64,000 bases of DNA from Nitrobacter sp035546855 (GCA_035546855.1 DASZVY010000033.1:62001-126000); one strand, 5' to 3'. Positions 48,322-58,094 are shown, numbered from the stretch's first letter. A program made the numbers and translations. The notes: generated by a model not told the origin, from the letters alone.

Positions 48322-49626
48322 ATGGACGCAAAAACCAGCACCAAAACCGCAACGCTGACGGTCGGCAACAAGACCTACGATTTTCCCATTCTCAGCGGCA
48401 CCGTCGGACCTGACGTCATCGACATCGCCAAACTCTATGCCCAGGCCGGCATGTTCACCTACGATCCCGGTTTCACCTCGACCGGGAGCTGCCAGTCGAA
48501 GATCACCTACATCGACGGCGATGCGGGCGTGCTGGAATATCGCGGCTACCCGATCGAGCAGCTCGCCGAGAAGGGCGATTTCCTCGAAACCTGCTACCTG
48601 CTGCTCTACGGCGAGTTGCCGACGAAGGCGCAGAAGCAGGACTTCGATTCCCGCGTCACGCACCACACCATGGTGCACGAGCAGATGGCACGGTTCTTCC
48701 AGGGCTTCCGCCGCGATGCCCATCCGATGGCGATCATGGTCGCCGCGGTCGGCGCGCTCGCCGCGTTCTACCACGACTCCACGGACATCAACGATCCCAA
48801 GCAGCGCATGATCGCATCGATGCGCATGATCGCGAAGATCCCGACGCTGGCGGCGATGGCCTACAAGTACACGATCGGCCAGCCGTTCATGTATCCGAAG
48901 AACGAGCTGAGCTTCGCCGAAAACTTCCTGCACATGTGCTTCGCCGTGCCGTGCGAGGAGTACAAGATCAATCCGGTTCTCGCCGACGCTCTCGACAAGA
49001 TCTTCATCCTGCACGCCGACCACGAGCAGAACGCGTCGACGTCGACGGTCCGCATCGCGGGCTCGTCGGGCGCGAACCCGTTCGCCTGCATCGCGGCCGG
49101 CATCGCCTGCCTGTGGGGACCGGCGCATGGCGGCGCCAACGAGGCGGCGCTGGCGATGCTCGCGGAGATCGGCACCGTCGACAAGATCCCGGACTTCATC
49201 GCCAAGGTGAAGGACAAGAACAGCGAAGTGCGGCTGATGGGTTTTGGCCATCGCGTCTACAAGAACTACGATCCGCGCGCCAAGATCATGCAGAAGATGT
49301 GTCATGCCGTACTGAAGGAAACCGGACATGGCGACGATCCGATGCTGAAGGTCGCGCTCGAACTCGAGAAGATCGCGCTGAGCGACCAGTATTTCATCGA
49401 TCGCAAGCTCTATCCGAACGTCGACTTCTATTCAGGCATCACGCTGAAGGCGATGGGCTTCCCGACCTCGATGTTCACCGTGCTGTTCGCGGTTGCGCGC
49501 ACCGTCGGCTGGATCAGCCAGTGGAGCGAAATGATCGAGGACCCGCAGCAGAAGATCGGTCGCCCGCGCCAGCTCTACACTGGCGTCGCCCGCCGCGATT
49601 ACGTTGCGATCGACAAGCGCAAGTAA
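48322..49626 (+). CDS. gltA: Citrate synthase
   Basis: A 434-residue type I (hexameric, Gram-negative type) citrate synthase starting the TCA cycle from acetyl-CoA and oxaloacetate. Motifs are FTSTGSCQSKITYIDGDAG, LEYRGYPIEQLAEKG, LHADHEQNASTSTVR, GPAHGGANEAAL, MGFGHRVYKNYDPRA and the catalytic Asp in NVDFYSG. It is full length. It stands as its own unit between gltX and a strong intrinsic terminator. Confidence 0.97.
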   Translation: MDAKTSTKTATLTVGNKTYDFPILSGTVGPDVIDIAKLYAQAGMFTYDPGFTSTGSCQSKITYIDGDAGVLEYRGYPIEQLAEKGDFLETCYLLLYGELPTKAQKQDFDSRVTHHTMVHEQMARFFQGFRRDAHPMAIMVAAVGALAAFYHDSTDINDPKQRMIASMRMIAKIPTLAAMAYKYTIGQPFMYPKNELSFAENFLHMCFAVPCEEYKINPVLADALDKIFILHADHEQNASTSTVRIAGSSGANPFACIAAGIACLWGPAHGGANEAALAMLAEIGTVDKIPDFIAKVKDKNSEVRLMGFGHRVYKNYDPRAKIMQKMCHAVLKETGHGDDPMLKVALELEKIALSDQYFIDRKLYPNVDFYSGITLKAMGFPTSMFTVLFAVARTVGWISQWSEMIEDPQQKIGRPRQLYTGVARRDYVAIDKRK

Positions 49627-49661
49627 CGGTCTTGCAGGGTCGACACCCTGCGCAAGCGTTG

Positions 49662-49693
49662 GGCCCGATCCGTAACCGGATCGGGCCTTTTCG
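49662..49693 (+). terminator. Rho-independent terminator of gltA
   Basis: A perfect 11-bp stem, GGCCCGATCCG at 49662-49672 and CGGATCGGGCC at 49677-49687, has a TAAC tetraloop and is followed by TTTTCGTTT. A smaller hairpin, GCAGGGT / ACCCTGC at 49634-49651, precedes it. It lies 36 bp after the gltA stop and is the clearest intrinsic terminator in the window. Confidence 0.92.
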
Positions 49694-49744
49694 TTTATGA
49701 TGCCAGAAGGCGCCATCGATCATCTTGCAGCGAAGGGGGCGATC

Positions 49745-50965
49745 ATGTCCGCGGGATTGACGTCCGAGACCCTATTCCGCAACCTTCATCTGGGGGACGG
49801 AGCGCCGTCCGCGATTGCCGTTTCGGAAGGCCGCATCGTCGCGATCGGAGCCGGAGCAGAGGCCCTACCCGCATCGAACGTGATCGACCTCGAAGGCGCC
49901 CTGGTGTTGCCGGGCTTCGTCGAGGGTCACATTCATCTCGATACCAGCTTCTATGGTGATGTCTGGCGGCCGCATGTGCTTTACACAGCGGGCTTCGACG
50001 TGCGCGAGCGCGTGGCGATCCAGCACCGCAACATGGCGGCCGCCGCCCCGATGGACCAACGCGCCCGCAACCAGCTTGAGCTATGCATCGCCAACGGCTC
50101 GACCGCGATGCGCAGCCACGTGATGGTCGATGCCAGCGTCGGCCTGAGGTCGCTCGAAACGATTGCCGCCGTGCGCGATCAATATCGCGACCTCATCGAC
50201 ATCCAGCTCGTCGCCTTCCCGCAGAGCGGAATCCTGACTTGTCCGGGAACGCGGGAACTGCTCGACGCGGCCTTCAATCACGGCGCAAACGTCATCGGCG
50301 GTCTCGATCCGGCATCGCTCGATCGCGATGTGAAGGGACATCTCGACGCGGTCTTTGGAATCGCCGAACGGCGCGGCGTGCCGGTCGACTTCCATCTTCA
50401 CGAACCGAACATGATGGGCATCTTCTCGATCGAGGAGATCGCCGCGCGAACCCGTGCGCTCGGCATGCAGGGCAAGGTCGCGGTCAGCCATGCCTACGGC
50501 CTCGGTGACGTTCCCGCCGATGCGGTCCGGCGGATCGCCGACGTTCTCGCCGAGTCCGGCGTCGCGATCATGACCACCGCACCGGGCGCGCGCCCTTTTC
50601 CTCCGGTGCGCATGCTGCGCGACGCGGGCGTCACGGTGTTTGCCGGCAACGACAACATCCGCGATAGCTGGTCGCCTTATGGCGACGGCGACATGCTGCG
50701 GCGCGCGATGCTGATCGGGTATCGTTCCGGCTTCCTCACCGATGACGATCTGGAGGTAGCGTTCGATCTCGTCACGGCCAGCGGCGCAAAGGCGCTTGGC
50801 GTCGCTGCATATGGCCTCGGCGTCGGCGCGCCGGCGAACTTCGTGGTGGTGAAGGCCGCCCATATCCCGGAGGCCGTCGTCGCGGTCCCGAAGCCGCGGA
50901 CGGTGTATCGAAACGGACGGTGCATCGTGCGCGACGGAGTCTTGCGGACGCGGACGCGGCGTTAG
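49745..50965 (+). CDS. Amidohydrolase, cytosine deaminase-like (CodA family)
   Basis: A 406-residue TIM-barrel metallohydrolase. Metal ligands are H62 and H64 in EGHIHLDTSF, His in DFHLHEPN and SHAYGLGD, and the Asp in AGNDNIRDSWSPYGDGDML, a pattern close to CodA-type cytosine deaminase and related isocytosine/creatinine deaminases. The C-terminus has GVGAPANFVVV, the usual composite-domain ending. The start is ATG 49745 with AAGGGGG upstream; an ATG at 49697 overlaps the gltA terminator and is unlikely. The substrate is not certain. Its stop overlaps the lpxB stop by 4 bases, convergently. Confidence 0.86.
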   Translation: MSAGLTSETLFRNLHLGDGAPSAIAVSEGRIVAIGAGAEALPASNVIDLEGALVLPGFVEGHIHLDTSFYGDVWRPHVLYTAGFDVRERVAIQHRNMAAAAPMDQRARNQLELCIANGSTAMRSHVMVDASVGLRSLETIAAVRDQYRDLIDIQLVAFPQSGILTCPGTRELLDAAFNHGANVIGGLDPASLDRDVKGHLDAVFGIAERRGVPVDFHLHEPNMMGIFSIEEIAARTRALGMQGKVAVSHAYGLGDVPADAVRRIADVLAESGVAIMTTAPGARPFPPVRMLRDAGVTVFAGNDNIRDSWSPYGDGDMLRRAMLIGYRSGFLTDDDLEVAFDLVTASGAKALGVAAYGLGVGAPANFVVVKAAHIPEAVVAVPKPRTVYRNGRCIVRDGVLRTRTRR

Positions 50966-52137
50966 CGCCGGATCATGTCGAGCACGATGTCGGCCGCCCG
51001 TTCGCTCGGCGGCTGGCTTCCTGTCGCCATGATCGTATCGAGTTTCGCGAAAGCGTCGAGCTGACGACGCCGCAGCGGGGTTTCAGCCAACACATCGCGC
51101 AGCGCCGGCGCGAGCTTGTCCGGTGCGCAATCCCGCTGCAGGAATTCGGGAATGACATTCTCGCCGATCACGAGGTTGGCGAGAATGACCGACGACACGC
51201 GGATCACGCGTTGCGCGATCCAGGCCTCTACAGCGCCCGCCCTGTAGGCCGCAACCATCGGAACGCCCGCCAGAGCAAGTTCGAGCGTCACGGTACCCGA
51301 CTTGGCCAGCGCCGCGCGCGCCACGCGAAAGGCGGCGCGCTTGTCGTCCTCGCCGACGACGACCCGCGGCTGCATCGGCCAGTTCGCAGCCGCCGTCACG
51401 ATCTCGTCGACGAGATGCGGCATCGTCGGCAATATCAGTTCGAATTCGGGGACACTGAGTTGCAACATCCGGAGCGTCTCGCCAAAAACCGGCATGTGAT
51501 GGCGAATCTCGCTGCGCCGGCTTCCGGGCAGAACCAGAAGAACCGGCGGTTGTGCGTCGCGCCGCTGGCGTTCCCCGGCATTCGGCCGCAGCGCGCCGAC
51601 CTGTTCGACCAGCGGATGCCCGACATAGGTGCATGGCGGCCCATTCAGCCGGCGATAGGTCTCGGGCTCGAACGGAAGCAGCGCCAGCACGTGGTCCACG
51701 TAACGGCGCATGGCCCGCGCGCGCCCCGGCCGCCAGGCCCACACAGTTGGAGAGACATAGTCCACGATCGGCAAGGCGGGACGCCGCTTCCGCACGCGCC
51801 GGGCGACGCGGTGCGTGAAATCCGGACTGTCGATGATGACGAGAATGTCGGGATCGGCCGCGATCACGGCTTCGGCAGTTTCGCGAATGCGGCGCAGGAT
51901 CGCCGGAAGCTGCCTTGGAATGGCAGCGAATCCCATGATCGACAGGTCCTCGATCGGAAATCGCGATACCAGTCCCTCGGCGGCCATAGAGCGCCCGCCA
52001 ACGCCTTCGAACTGAACGGCGCCGCCAAGCCGTTGCCGCAGAGCCTTCATCAGGCCTGATCCGAGGCGATCCCCCGATTCCTCGGTCGCGATCAGAGCTA
52101 TCTTGCGGGGCGCGTCCACGGTGCGCGTCGCGGGCAT
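50962..52137 (-). CDS. lpxB: Lipid-A-disaccharide synthase
   Basis: A 391-residue GT-B glycosyltransferase joining UDP-2,3-diacylglucosamine and lipid X. Motifs are ALIATEESGDRLGSGLMKAL, DLSIMGFAAIPRQLP, IIDSPDFTHRVARRVRK, YVSPTVWAWRPGRA, VGHPLVEQV and LPGSRRSEIRHHMPVF, with AKSGTVTLELALAGVPMV near the C-terminus. ATG 52137 overlaps the lpxI stop as TGATG, implying translational coupling. It is the last gene of the lipid A cluster. Confidence 0.96.
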   Translation of the reverse strand: MPATRTVDAPRKIALIATEESGDRLGSGLMKALRQRLGGAVQFEGVGGRSMAAEGLVSRFPIEDLSIMGFAAIPRQLPAILRRIRETAEAVIAADPDILVIIDSPDFTHRVARRVRKRRPALPIVDYVSPTVWAWRPGRARAMRRYVDHVLALLPFEPETYRRLNGPPCTYVGHPLVEQVGALRPNAGERQRRDAQPPVLLVLPGSRRSEIRHHMPVFGETLRMLQLSVPEFELILPTMPHLVDEIVTAAANWPMQPRVVVGEDDKRAAFRVARAALAKSGTVTLELALAGVPMVAAYRAGAVEAWIAQRVIRVSSVILANLVIGENVIPEFLQRDCAPDKLAPALRDVLAETPLRRRQLDAFAKLDTIMATGSQPPSERAADIVLDMIRR

Positions 52138-53012
52138 CACGCGGGCAATCCGACGAGGAACAGGCCGGCGGCATCGGCCGCGCTGACAAGCTTCTGGGGC
52201 TCGGCCAGAAGCGTGTGGCCCGCCACGGTAGCGATTCCCGCGAGCCCTGCCGCGGCCACGCCCTCCGCGGTTCGCGGCCCCAGCGTCGGCAAATCGTAGC
52301 GCAAGTCCTGCCCGCTCTTGGGAGCCTTCACCAGTACGCCGCGCCCGGCCTTGGCGCGTATCCGGCCGTCGATCCGCAACTGCGCGATACGCGCCAGCAA
52401 CCCATCGGTTCCCTCGGCTCCCTCGACCCCGACCACGTGATTGTCGATGACAATCGCGGCTTGTCCGATGTCGAAGGGACTCAACGCCTGCAGAACCGCC
52501 TGCCCCTTGGCGATATCAGCCGCTTCCGTTTGATCAGGCATCCGTCGGGTGAGGCCCCCGAGCGGCATCAGCAAATCCGGCGCGACATCCTTGATGCCGA
52601 CCATCCGGAAGCCGCCGCGTTCGAGGATGCGGCCGATCCCGGACAACAGATGGTCGTCGCCGCCACGAAACGATGCGAGGACGGTCTTCATCACGCGCAG
52701 GGTTCCCCAATCGAGACGAATCTCGGTCAACGCCGGACGAACCATCGTGCCGATGAAAATCACATCACGGCATTTCTCGGCGCGGAGTAACGTCATCACC
52801 CGGCCGACTTGACCCACGGATATCCAATGATGCCGGAATCGCGCGGTCTGTACAGGATCGCAGATGCCTTTCAGAGCAAACAGGACAGGTGTCATGCCGC
52901 GCCTCGCCAGGGAATCGGCGACCGCAAACGGCAGCGTTCCACCTCCCGCGATTACGGCCACCGGCGAGGACATGCCCGATACCGTGCCGTCCGCGCGGGG
53001 CATGTCATTCAT
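52137..53012 (-). CDS. lpxI: UDP-2,3-diacylglucosamine diphosphatase LpxI
   Basis: A 291-residue LpxI (DUF1009) protein, which hydrolyses UDP-2,3-diacylglucosamine to lipid X and replaces the unrelated LpxH of enterobacteria. It has an N-terminal domain with VAVIAGGGTLPFAVADS and a C-terminal domain with IGQAAIVIDNHVVGVEGAEG, then KAPKSGQDLRYDLPTLGPRT and AAGLAGIATVAGHTLL. The start overlaps lpxA by 8 bases. It lies between lpxA and lpxB as in other rhizobia. Confidence 0.94.
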   Translation of the reverse strand: MNDMPRADGTVSGMSSPVAVIAGGGTLPFAVADSLARRGMTPVLFALKGICDPVQTARFRHHWISVGQVGRVMTLLRAEKCRDVIFIGTMVRPALTEIRLDWGTLRVMKTVLASFRGGDDHLLSGIGRILERGGFRMVGIKDVAPDLLMPLGGLTRRMPDQTEAADIAKGQAVLQALSPFDIGQAAIVIDNHVVGVEGAEGTDGLLARIAQLRIDGRIRAKAGRGVLVKAPKSGQDLRYDLPTLGPRTAEGVAAAGLAGIATVAGHTLLAEPQKLVSAADAAGLFLVGLPA

Positions 53013-53814
53013 CGGATTCGCTGGAGTCGAGACTGGGCTTTGCCAGCGGCCGTTTGTCGCCCGCGTCGATGAAAGCGATCATCTCGGCAATCGCAGGGTC
53101 ATCTCCGGCCATCGGCCGCACCCTGGCAAGGCGCTCGGCGAAAATGCCGGGACCGAAGAAAAGCGCGTCATAAAACGCTCGCACCGCATGCAGACGCGCC
53201 TTCGTGAACCTCCGCCGCCGCATACCGACGACGTTCAGGCCCTCCAGACGCGCGTGTTGTCCGGTCGCGAAAGCGTACGGAATGATGTCGCCGCGAACGC
53301 CTGTCATTCCCGCAATCATTGCCTGCGATCCGATCCGCACGAATTGATGCACCGCCGTCAACCCGCCGATATAGACGAAATCGCCCACCTTGCAGTGGCC
53401 GCCCAAGGTCGCGGAGTTGGCGAAGATCGCGTCATTGCCGACCTGGCAGTCGTGACCGACATGGCTGTAGCTCATGAAAAACCCGCGCGCGCCAACGCGG
53501 GTCACGCCGACGTCCTTGGGGCTGCCGACGTTCATCGTCACACTCTCGCGAATCGTGCAGCTTTCGCCGACCTCGAGGCGTGTCGGCTCGTCACGATAAC
53601 CCAGATCCTGCGGCGGGCCGCCGAGCGCGGCAAACGGATAAATCGTGCAGTTCGCACCGATGCTGGTGTGACCCGCGATCGACACATGGCTAACCAGGCG
53701 ACAATTCTCGCCGATCGTCACATGCGGGCCGACGACGCAGTAGGGCCCGATTTCGGTGCCCTCTCCGATCACGGCGCCATCAGCAACGCGGGCGGTGGAG
53801 TCGATCCTGCTCAT
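53005..53814 (-). CDS. lpxA: UDP-N-acetylglucosamine acyltransferase
   Basis: A 269-residue trimeric left-handed beta-helix enzyme adding the first hydroxyacyl chain in lipid A synthesis. Hexapeptide repeats run from about 10 to 185 (VADGAVIGEGTEIGPYCVVG). The catalytic His is H121 in SYSHVGHDCQVGN. The helical C-terminal domain has VVGMRRRRFTKARLHAVRAF. Its start overlaps the fabZ stop by one base (TGATG). Confidence 0.97.
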   Translation of the reverse strand: MSRIDSTARVADGAVIGEGTEIGPYCVVGPHVTIGENCRLVSHVSIAGHTSIGANCTIYPFAALGGPPQDLGYRDEPTRLEVGESCTIRESVTMNVGSPKDVGVTRVGARGFFMSYSHVGHDCQVGNDAIFANSATLGGHCKVGDFVYIGGLTAVHQFVRIGSQAMIAGMTGVRGDIIPYAFATGQHARLEGLNVVGMRRRRFTKARLHAVRAFYDALFFGPGIFAERLARVRPMAGDDPAIAEMIAFIDAGDKRPLAKPSLDSSESDE

Positions 53815-54272
53815 CAGTCCGTCAGCATTGCGCCGATGTCAGCTTCGGCGACAACGGCGCCGTCGACCTTGGCGTCGCCGTGAAACCACCACATGGTCTT
53901 GCGGCGGCCAAGGCTGCGCATGTGATACTCGATGGTATCGCCGGGCATGACCGGCTTCCGGAATTTGCATTTGTCGATGGTCAGGAAATAGACCGCCCGC
54001 GGCTTTTCGGTGCCTTCGACCGATTTGATTCCGATCACTCCGGCCGTCTGCGCCATCGCCTCGATCATCATCACGCCGGGATAGACCGGACGCTCGGGAA
54101 AATGCCCCGGAAAGGCCGGCTCGTTGATCGTCACGTTCTTGATGCCGATTCCGCTGTAGTCGCTTCGAATCTTGATGACGCGATCGATCAGCAGCATCGG
54201 AAAACGATGAGGCAACGTCTTGAGAATCTCGTTGATGTCGACGAGCTCGATCCTGACCGGTGCTTCCTCCAT
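53814..54272 (-). CDS. fabZ: 3-hydroxyacyl-ACP dehydratase
   Basis: A 152-residue hot-dog-fold dehydratase of fatty acid elongation. The catalytic pair is H57 in EPAFPGHFPERPVYPGV and E71 in MIEAMAQTAGV. It competes with LpxA and LpxD for hydroxyacyl-ACP, and its place in the lpxD-fabZ-lpxA run is conserved across proteobacteria. It overlaps lpxD and lpxA by one base each (TGATG). Confidence 0.97.
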   Translation of the reverse strand: MEEAPVRIELVDINEILKTLPHRFPMLLIDRVIKIRSDYSGIGIKNVTINEPAFPGHFPERPVYPGVMMIEAMAQTAGVIGIKSVEGTEKPRAVYFLTIDKCKFRKPVMPGDTIEYHMRSLGRRKTMWWFHGDAKVDGAVVAEADIGAMLTD

Positions 54273-55360
54273 CAGCCTCGCCCTTCGCGTTCCGGTTTCG
54301 GCGGCGCCGAGCCGCCGCCCGGCGAACCGTCGCGCACCAGGCGCTCGACCGCAACGATTTCACGAAACCATTGCTTCGTGGGTTTCGCAAAGTGCCCGCC
54401 CCAGCGCCCGTTGGGGGGAATATCGTCCTTGACGGCGCTCATCGCCGTGACCTGCGCGCCATCGCCGATATGGAGATGGTTGTTAATGCCGACCTTGGCG
54501 CCCAGCGCGACATTGTCGCCGATGGTCAGGCTGCCCGCCAGTCCGATTTGGGCCGCCAGCAGGCAGCGCCGGCCGATGGTGACGTTGTGGCCGATCTGGA
54601 CCTGATTGTCGACCTTGGTCCCCTCCCCGATCACGGTGTCGCGCAGGCTACCCCGGTCGATGGTCGTTCCGGCGCCGATCTCGACGTCGTTCTGGATCAG
54701 CACACGCCCGGTCTGCGGCACCTTGACGTGCCCCTCGGCGCCAAAGAAGACAAACCCGTAGCCATCCTGGCCGATATGGCAGCCTGGATGGATCAGGACA
54801 TTATTTCCGATAAAAGCCGACTGGATGGTTGTTCCCGGCCCAACATCGCAATTGCGCCCGATCCGGACATTGGGGCCGATCACCGCGCCCGAGCCGACCA
54901 CAGACCCCGATCCGATCTCGACGCCGGGGCCGATCACCGCCAGCGGATCCACCACAACCCCATCCTCCAGACGCGCCGTCGGATGGATGACGGCCGATGG
55001 GGAAATGCCGGAATTGTCGAACCATGATTGCGGGCGCAACGCATCTGCATGAAGGTGGCGCGCGATCGCCACGAACGCATGAAACGGGCGCTTTGCCCGC
55101 ACCACCGCGACATGGGCGGGAATGTCGGCTTCAAAGCGCTCGCTGACCAGGCAGGCACCGGCTTTCGTCGCAGCAAGCTGCTTCGCATATTTGTGGTTGT
55201 CGAAAAAGGCGAGATGCATCGGCCCGGCCTCGTCGAGCGAGGCAATGCCTGTAATCCGCTGATCGCCGCGAGACGCGTCGATCAGCTCCGCTTTTGCGAA
55301 TACCGCAAGCTCGGCCAGCTTGAAGACAGGTGGCTGCTTAGAGAACGTCGGCTCTGCCAT
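54272..55360 (-). CDS. lpxD: UDP-3-O-acylglucosamine N-acyltransferase
   Basis: A 362-residue left-handed beta-helix acyltransferase adding the second hydroxyacyl chain. The N-terminal uridine-binding domain (about 10-100) contains SLDEAGPMHLAFFDNHKYA. Hexapeptide repeats follow from about 110 to 310 (AVIGPGVEIGSGSVVGSGAV), with HPGCHIGQDGYGFVF and TTIDRGSLRDTVIGEGTKVD. ATG 55360 is chosen; the only upstream in-frame start is TTG. It lies 30 bp after bamA. Confidence 0.96.
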   Translation of the reverse strand: MAEPTFSKQPPVFKLAELAVFAKAELIDASRGDQRITGIASLDEAGPMHLAFFDNHKYAKQLAATKAGACLVSERFEADIPAHVAVVRAKRPFHAFVAIARHLHADALRPQSWFDNSGISPSAVIHPTARLEDGVVVDPLAVIGPGVEIGSGSVVGSGAVIGPNVRIGRNCDVGPGTTIQSAFIGNNVLIHPGCHIGQDGYGFVFFGAEGHVKVPQTGRVLIQNDVEIGAGTTIDRGSLRDTVIGEGTKVDNQVQIGHNVTIGRRCLLAAQIGLAGSLTIGDNVALGAKVGINNHLHIGDGAQVTAMSAVKDDIPPNGRWGGHFAKPTKQWFREIVAVERLVRDGSPGGGSAPPKPEREGRG

Positions 55361-55390
55361 TCCGCCCGCCGTTACGTTCGGCAACGCCGC

Positions 55391-57922
55391 TCAGAACGTC
55401 GTTCCGCCGCTGAACCGGAATTCCTGAACCTGGTCGTACTTGCTCTTAGTGACAGGCACCGCGTAATCGAAGCGAAGCGGGCCGAACGGGGATTGCCAGA
55501 TCAAGCCGACACCGACCGAGCTGCGAACCAGCGTGCTGTCGTCATAGAGCATACCGCACCTGCAGGCCGCCGAATTGACCTCACCCGTCGCAGCGAAGGT
55601 GGTCGGTCCTTCATATCCCCAGAGCGAACCGGCATCCGCGAAGACCGCCCCCTTCAGGTTGACTTCCTTCGGCAGGAACCAGAACGGCATCTGCAGCTCA
55701 ACCGACGCGCCCCAATACTTGGTGCCGCCAAGCGCATCGCCGGTCAGCCCGAGGGTGCTGTAATTGGTGATGTCGCGCGGACCGATGCCGTTCGGCGCGA
55801 AGCCGCGAACGAGGTTCGGCCCCATCTGGAAGTCGTCCAGCATGCGGATGCCGTTCCAGCCGTCATCCTTGCCGACCGAGTTCAGGATACCGCCCTGCAG
55901 ATGGACCAATCCGACAATGTCGGAGACCAGCGGCTGATAGTACTTGGCATCGATCGCCGTGCGCAGGAAGCTGACGTCGCCGCCGACGCCCGCGAAATCC
56001 TGCTTGAAATCGATCAGGAGGCCGTCGGTCGGGTTCTTGTTGTTGTCGAGCGTGTTGTAGGTCAGCGTATAACCGATCATCGACGTGATGGTCGCGCCCT
56101 GCCCGAGCTCCCGGCGGATCGGGAGCGAGGATTCGCCATCGCCGTAACAGCCCCAGCCATACACGCCGGACGTTGTTGAATTGGTCGGATCAACGCCGCC
56201 CAGCACCTGCTGAATATACGAAGGCGTCGGATTAAACGAACTGCCCGGGTTGTTGTTACAGTTCTGCATGTAGCTCGGCAGCGAGACTTCCTGCTGGTAG
56301 ATCGAGTAACGGAGCTGCAGCGTCAGATCTTCGCGCAAGCCGAAGCCCAGCCGGGGGCTGAAGCCGATCGTCTTCATGTCGTAGGAGATGTAGCTGTTGG
56401 CGAGCTGCTCGCGCTGATAGAAGTCGAGACCCAGCGCGACCCGGTAATCCAGCAGATAAGGCTGGACGAACGACAGCGAATAACCGCGGGCGTACTGGCC
56501 GTATTGCACCGCCGCCTTCGCATACAGACCGCGGCCGAGGAAGTTGCGTTCCGAAACACTGACTTCCGCGAGTGCGCCGTCAGACGTGGAGTAACCACCC
56601 GAGATCGAGAAGTTGCCGGTCGACTTGTCCTCGACGTCAACGTCGAGAATCACGCGGTCGCTCGACGAACCCGGCTGGGTCGTGATCTTCACGGTCTTGA
56701 AGAAGTCCAGGTTCTTCAGGCGGCGCTCGGCCCGGTCGACCAGTGCGCGGTTGTAGGCATCGCCCTCGGCAATGTCGAACTCACGGCGAATGACATAATC
56801 GCGGGTTCGGGTGTTGCCGTGGATATTGATGCGCTCGATATAGGTGCGCGGCCCTTCGTCGACCGAGAACACGATCGCGACCGTATGGGCATCGAAGTTG
56901 CGGTCGCCGCGCGGGCGAACGACGGCGAACGCAAAGCCGCGCCGCGAGGCCTCGATCTGCATGTCTTCGACGGATTTCTCGAGGGATTCGGCGTTGTAGA
57001 CGGAGCCGACGCTGACGCGTGAGAAGCTGCGGAGCGAATTGGCGTCGAGACCCGGAACCGAGGACTCGAATTTGACCGACCCGACGCGATACTGCTGCCC
57101 TTCGTCGATCTTGAAGGTCACCAGGAACCCGTGCTTGTCGGGATCGTATTCCGTCAGGGCCGCGACGACCTGGACGTCGGCATATCCGTGCTTCAGGTAA
57201 TAGCGGCGCAACAGGTCACGGTCGGCCTCGACGCGATCCGGATCGTACACGTCGCCGTTGCCGAGGAAGCTCAGCAGATTCGACTCGCGGGTCTTGATGA
57301 CGTCCTTCAGGCGGTACGACGAGAAGGCGTGATTGCCGACGAATTCGATCGACTTGACGCCGGTTTTGCCGCCCTCGTTGATCACGAAGATGAGGTCGAC
57401 GCGATTGTTGGGCTGCTGAATGATCTCGGGATCGACACGGACATCGTAGCGGCCGGCATGACGGTAGATTTCAACGATGCGCTGCGTATCGGACTGGACC
57501 ATCGGCCGGGAGAATGTCCCGCGCGGCTTGGACTGAATCTCGGCCGAGAGCTGCTCGTCCTTGATCTTCTTGTTACCCTCGAACGCCACGCGGTTAATGA
57601 CGGGGTTTTCCACCACGCTGACGACGATCCGGCCCCCGACCCGGTTGATCTTCACGTCCTGGAACAGGCCGGTTTCGATCAAAGCCTTCAAGGCGTCATC
57701 GATGCTCGCCTGATCGAGGCGGCCGTTGGCGTCCGGCTTGAAGTAGGAGCGAATCGTATCGAGCTCGACACGACGGTTACCCTCGACGGAGATCGACGAG
57801 AGCGTCTGGGCGACCGCCGGCGAGGACAGCAGCGCAGCCGTCAACGAAACGGCAGCAGGCGCAACGGCCATGACCAGGGCGGCGAGCAGTCCCCCCCGCA
57901 ACACTCGCATTCCAGACTTCAT
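55391..57922 (-). CDS. bamA: Outer-membrane protein assembly factor BamA
   Basis: An 843-residue Omp85 protein inserting beta-barrels into the outer membrane. The signal peptide runs from ATG 57922 (MKSGMRVLRGGLLAALVMAV) to AVAQ at about 39. Five POTRA domains follow (SSISVEGNRRVELDTIRSYF, INRVAFEGNKKIKDEQL, IEFVGNHAFSSYRL). The C-terminal 16-strand barrel ends FRFSGGTTF with the terminal Phe signal. Extracellular-loop segments contain several cysteines (MQNCNNN, GWGCYGD, SAACRCGM), which is unusual. It lies between rseP and lpxD. Confidence 0.97.
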   Translation of the reverse strand: MKSGMRVLRGGLLAALVMAVAPAAVSLTAALLSSPAVAQTLSSISVEGNRRVELDTIRSYFKPDANGRLDQASIDDALKALIETGLFQDVKINRVGGRIVVSVVENPVINRVAFEGNKKIKDEQLSAEIQSKPRGTFSRPMVQSDTQRIVEIYRHAGRYDVRVDPEIIQQPNNRVDLIFVINEGGKTGVKSIEFVGNHAFSSYRLKDVIKTRESNLLSFLGNGDVYDPDRVEADRDLLRRYYLKHGYADVQVVAALTEYDPDKHGFLVTFKIDEGQQYRVGSVKFESSVPGLDANSLRSFSRVSVGSVYNAESLEKSVEDMQIEASRRGFAFAVVRPRGDRNFDAHTVAIVFSVDEGPRTYIERINIHGNTRTRDYVIRREFDIAEGDAYNRALVDRAERRLKNLDFFKTVKITTQPGSSSDRVILDVDVEDKSTGNFSISGGYSTSDGALAEVSVSERNFLGRGLYAKAAVQYGQYARGYSLSFVQPYLLDYRVALGLDFYQREQLANSYISYDMKTIGFSPRLGFGLREDLTLQLRYSIYQQEVSLPSYMQNCNNNPGSSFNPTPSYIQQVLGGVDPTNSTTSGVYGWGCYGDGESSLPIRRELGQGATITSMIGYTLTYNTLDNNKNPTDGLLIDFKQDFAGVGGDVSFLRTAIDAKYYQPLVSDIVGLVHLQGGILNSVGKDDGWNGIRMLDDFQMGPNLVRGFAPNGIGPRDITNYSTLGLTGDALGGTKYWGASVELQMPFWFLPKEVNLKGAVFADAGSLWGYEGPTTFAATGEVNSAACRCGMLYDDSTLVRSSVGVGLIWQSPFGPLRFDYAVPVTKSKYDQVQEFRFSGGTTF

Positions 57923-58094
57923 GCGCACGGCGCCCTTATCATTCCAATGCCGGCCCGCACCCCAGCGAACCGGCAGATTCCCATTTTTCTGCATCGCTTG
58001 TAGCCAATTTTGCCAAGAGGGCAAACGACCTTTCGCAATGCAATTTCAATTTAACTCCAAGACGTTGCCTATCCGCCACGCCCCATTTCGCGAC

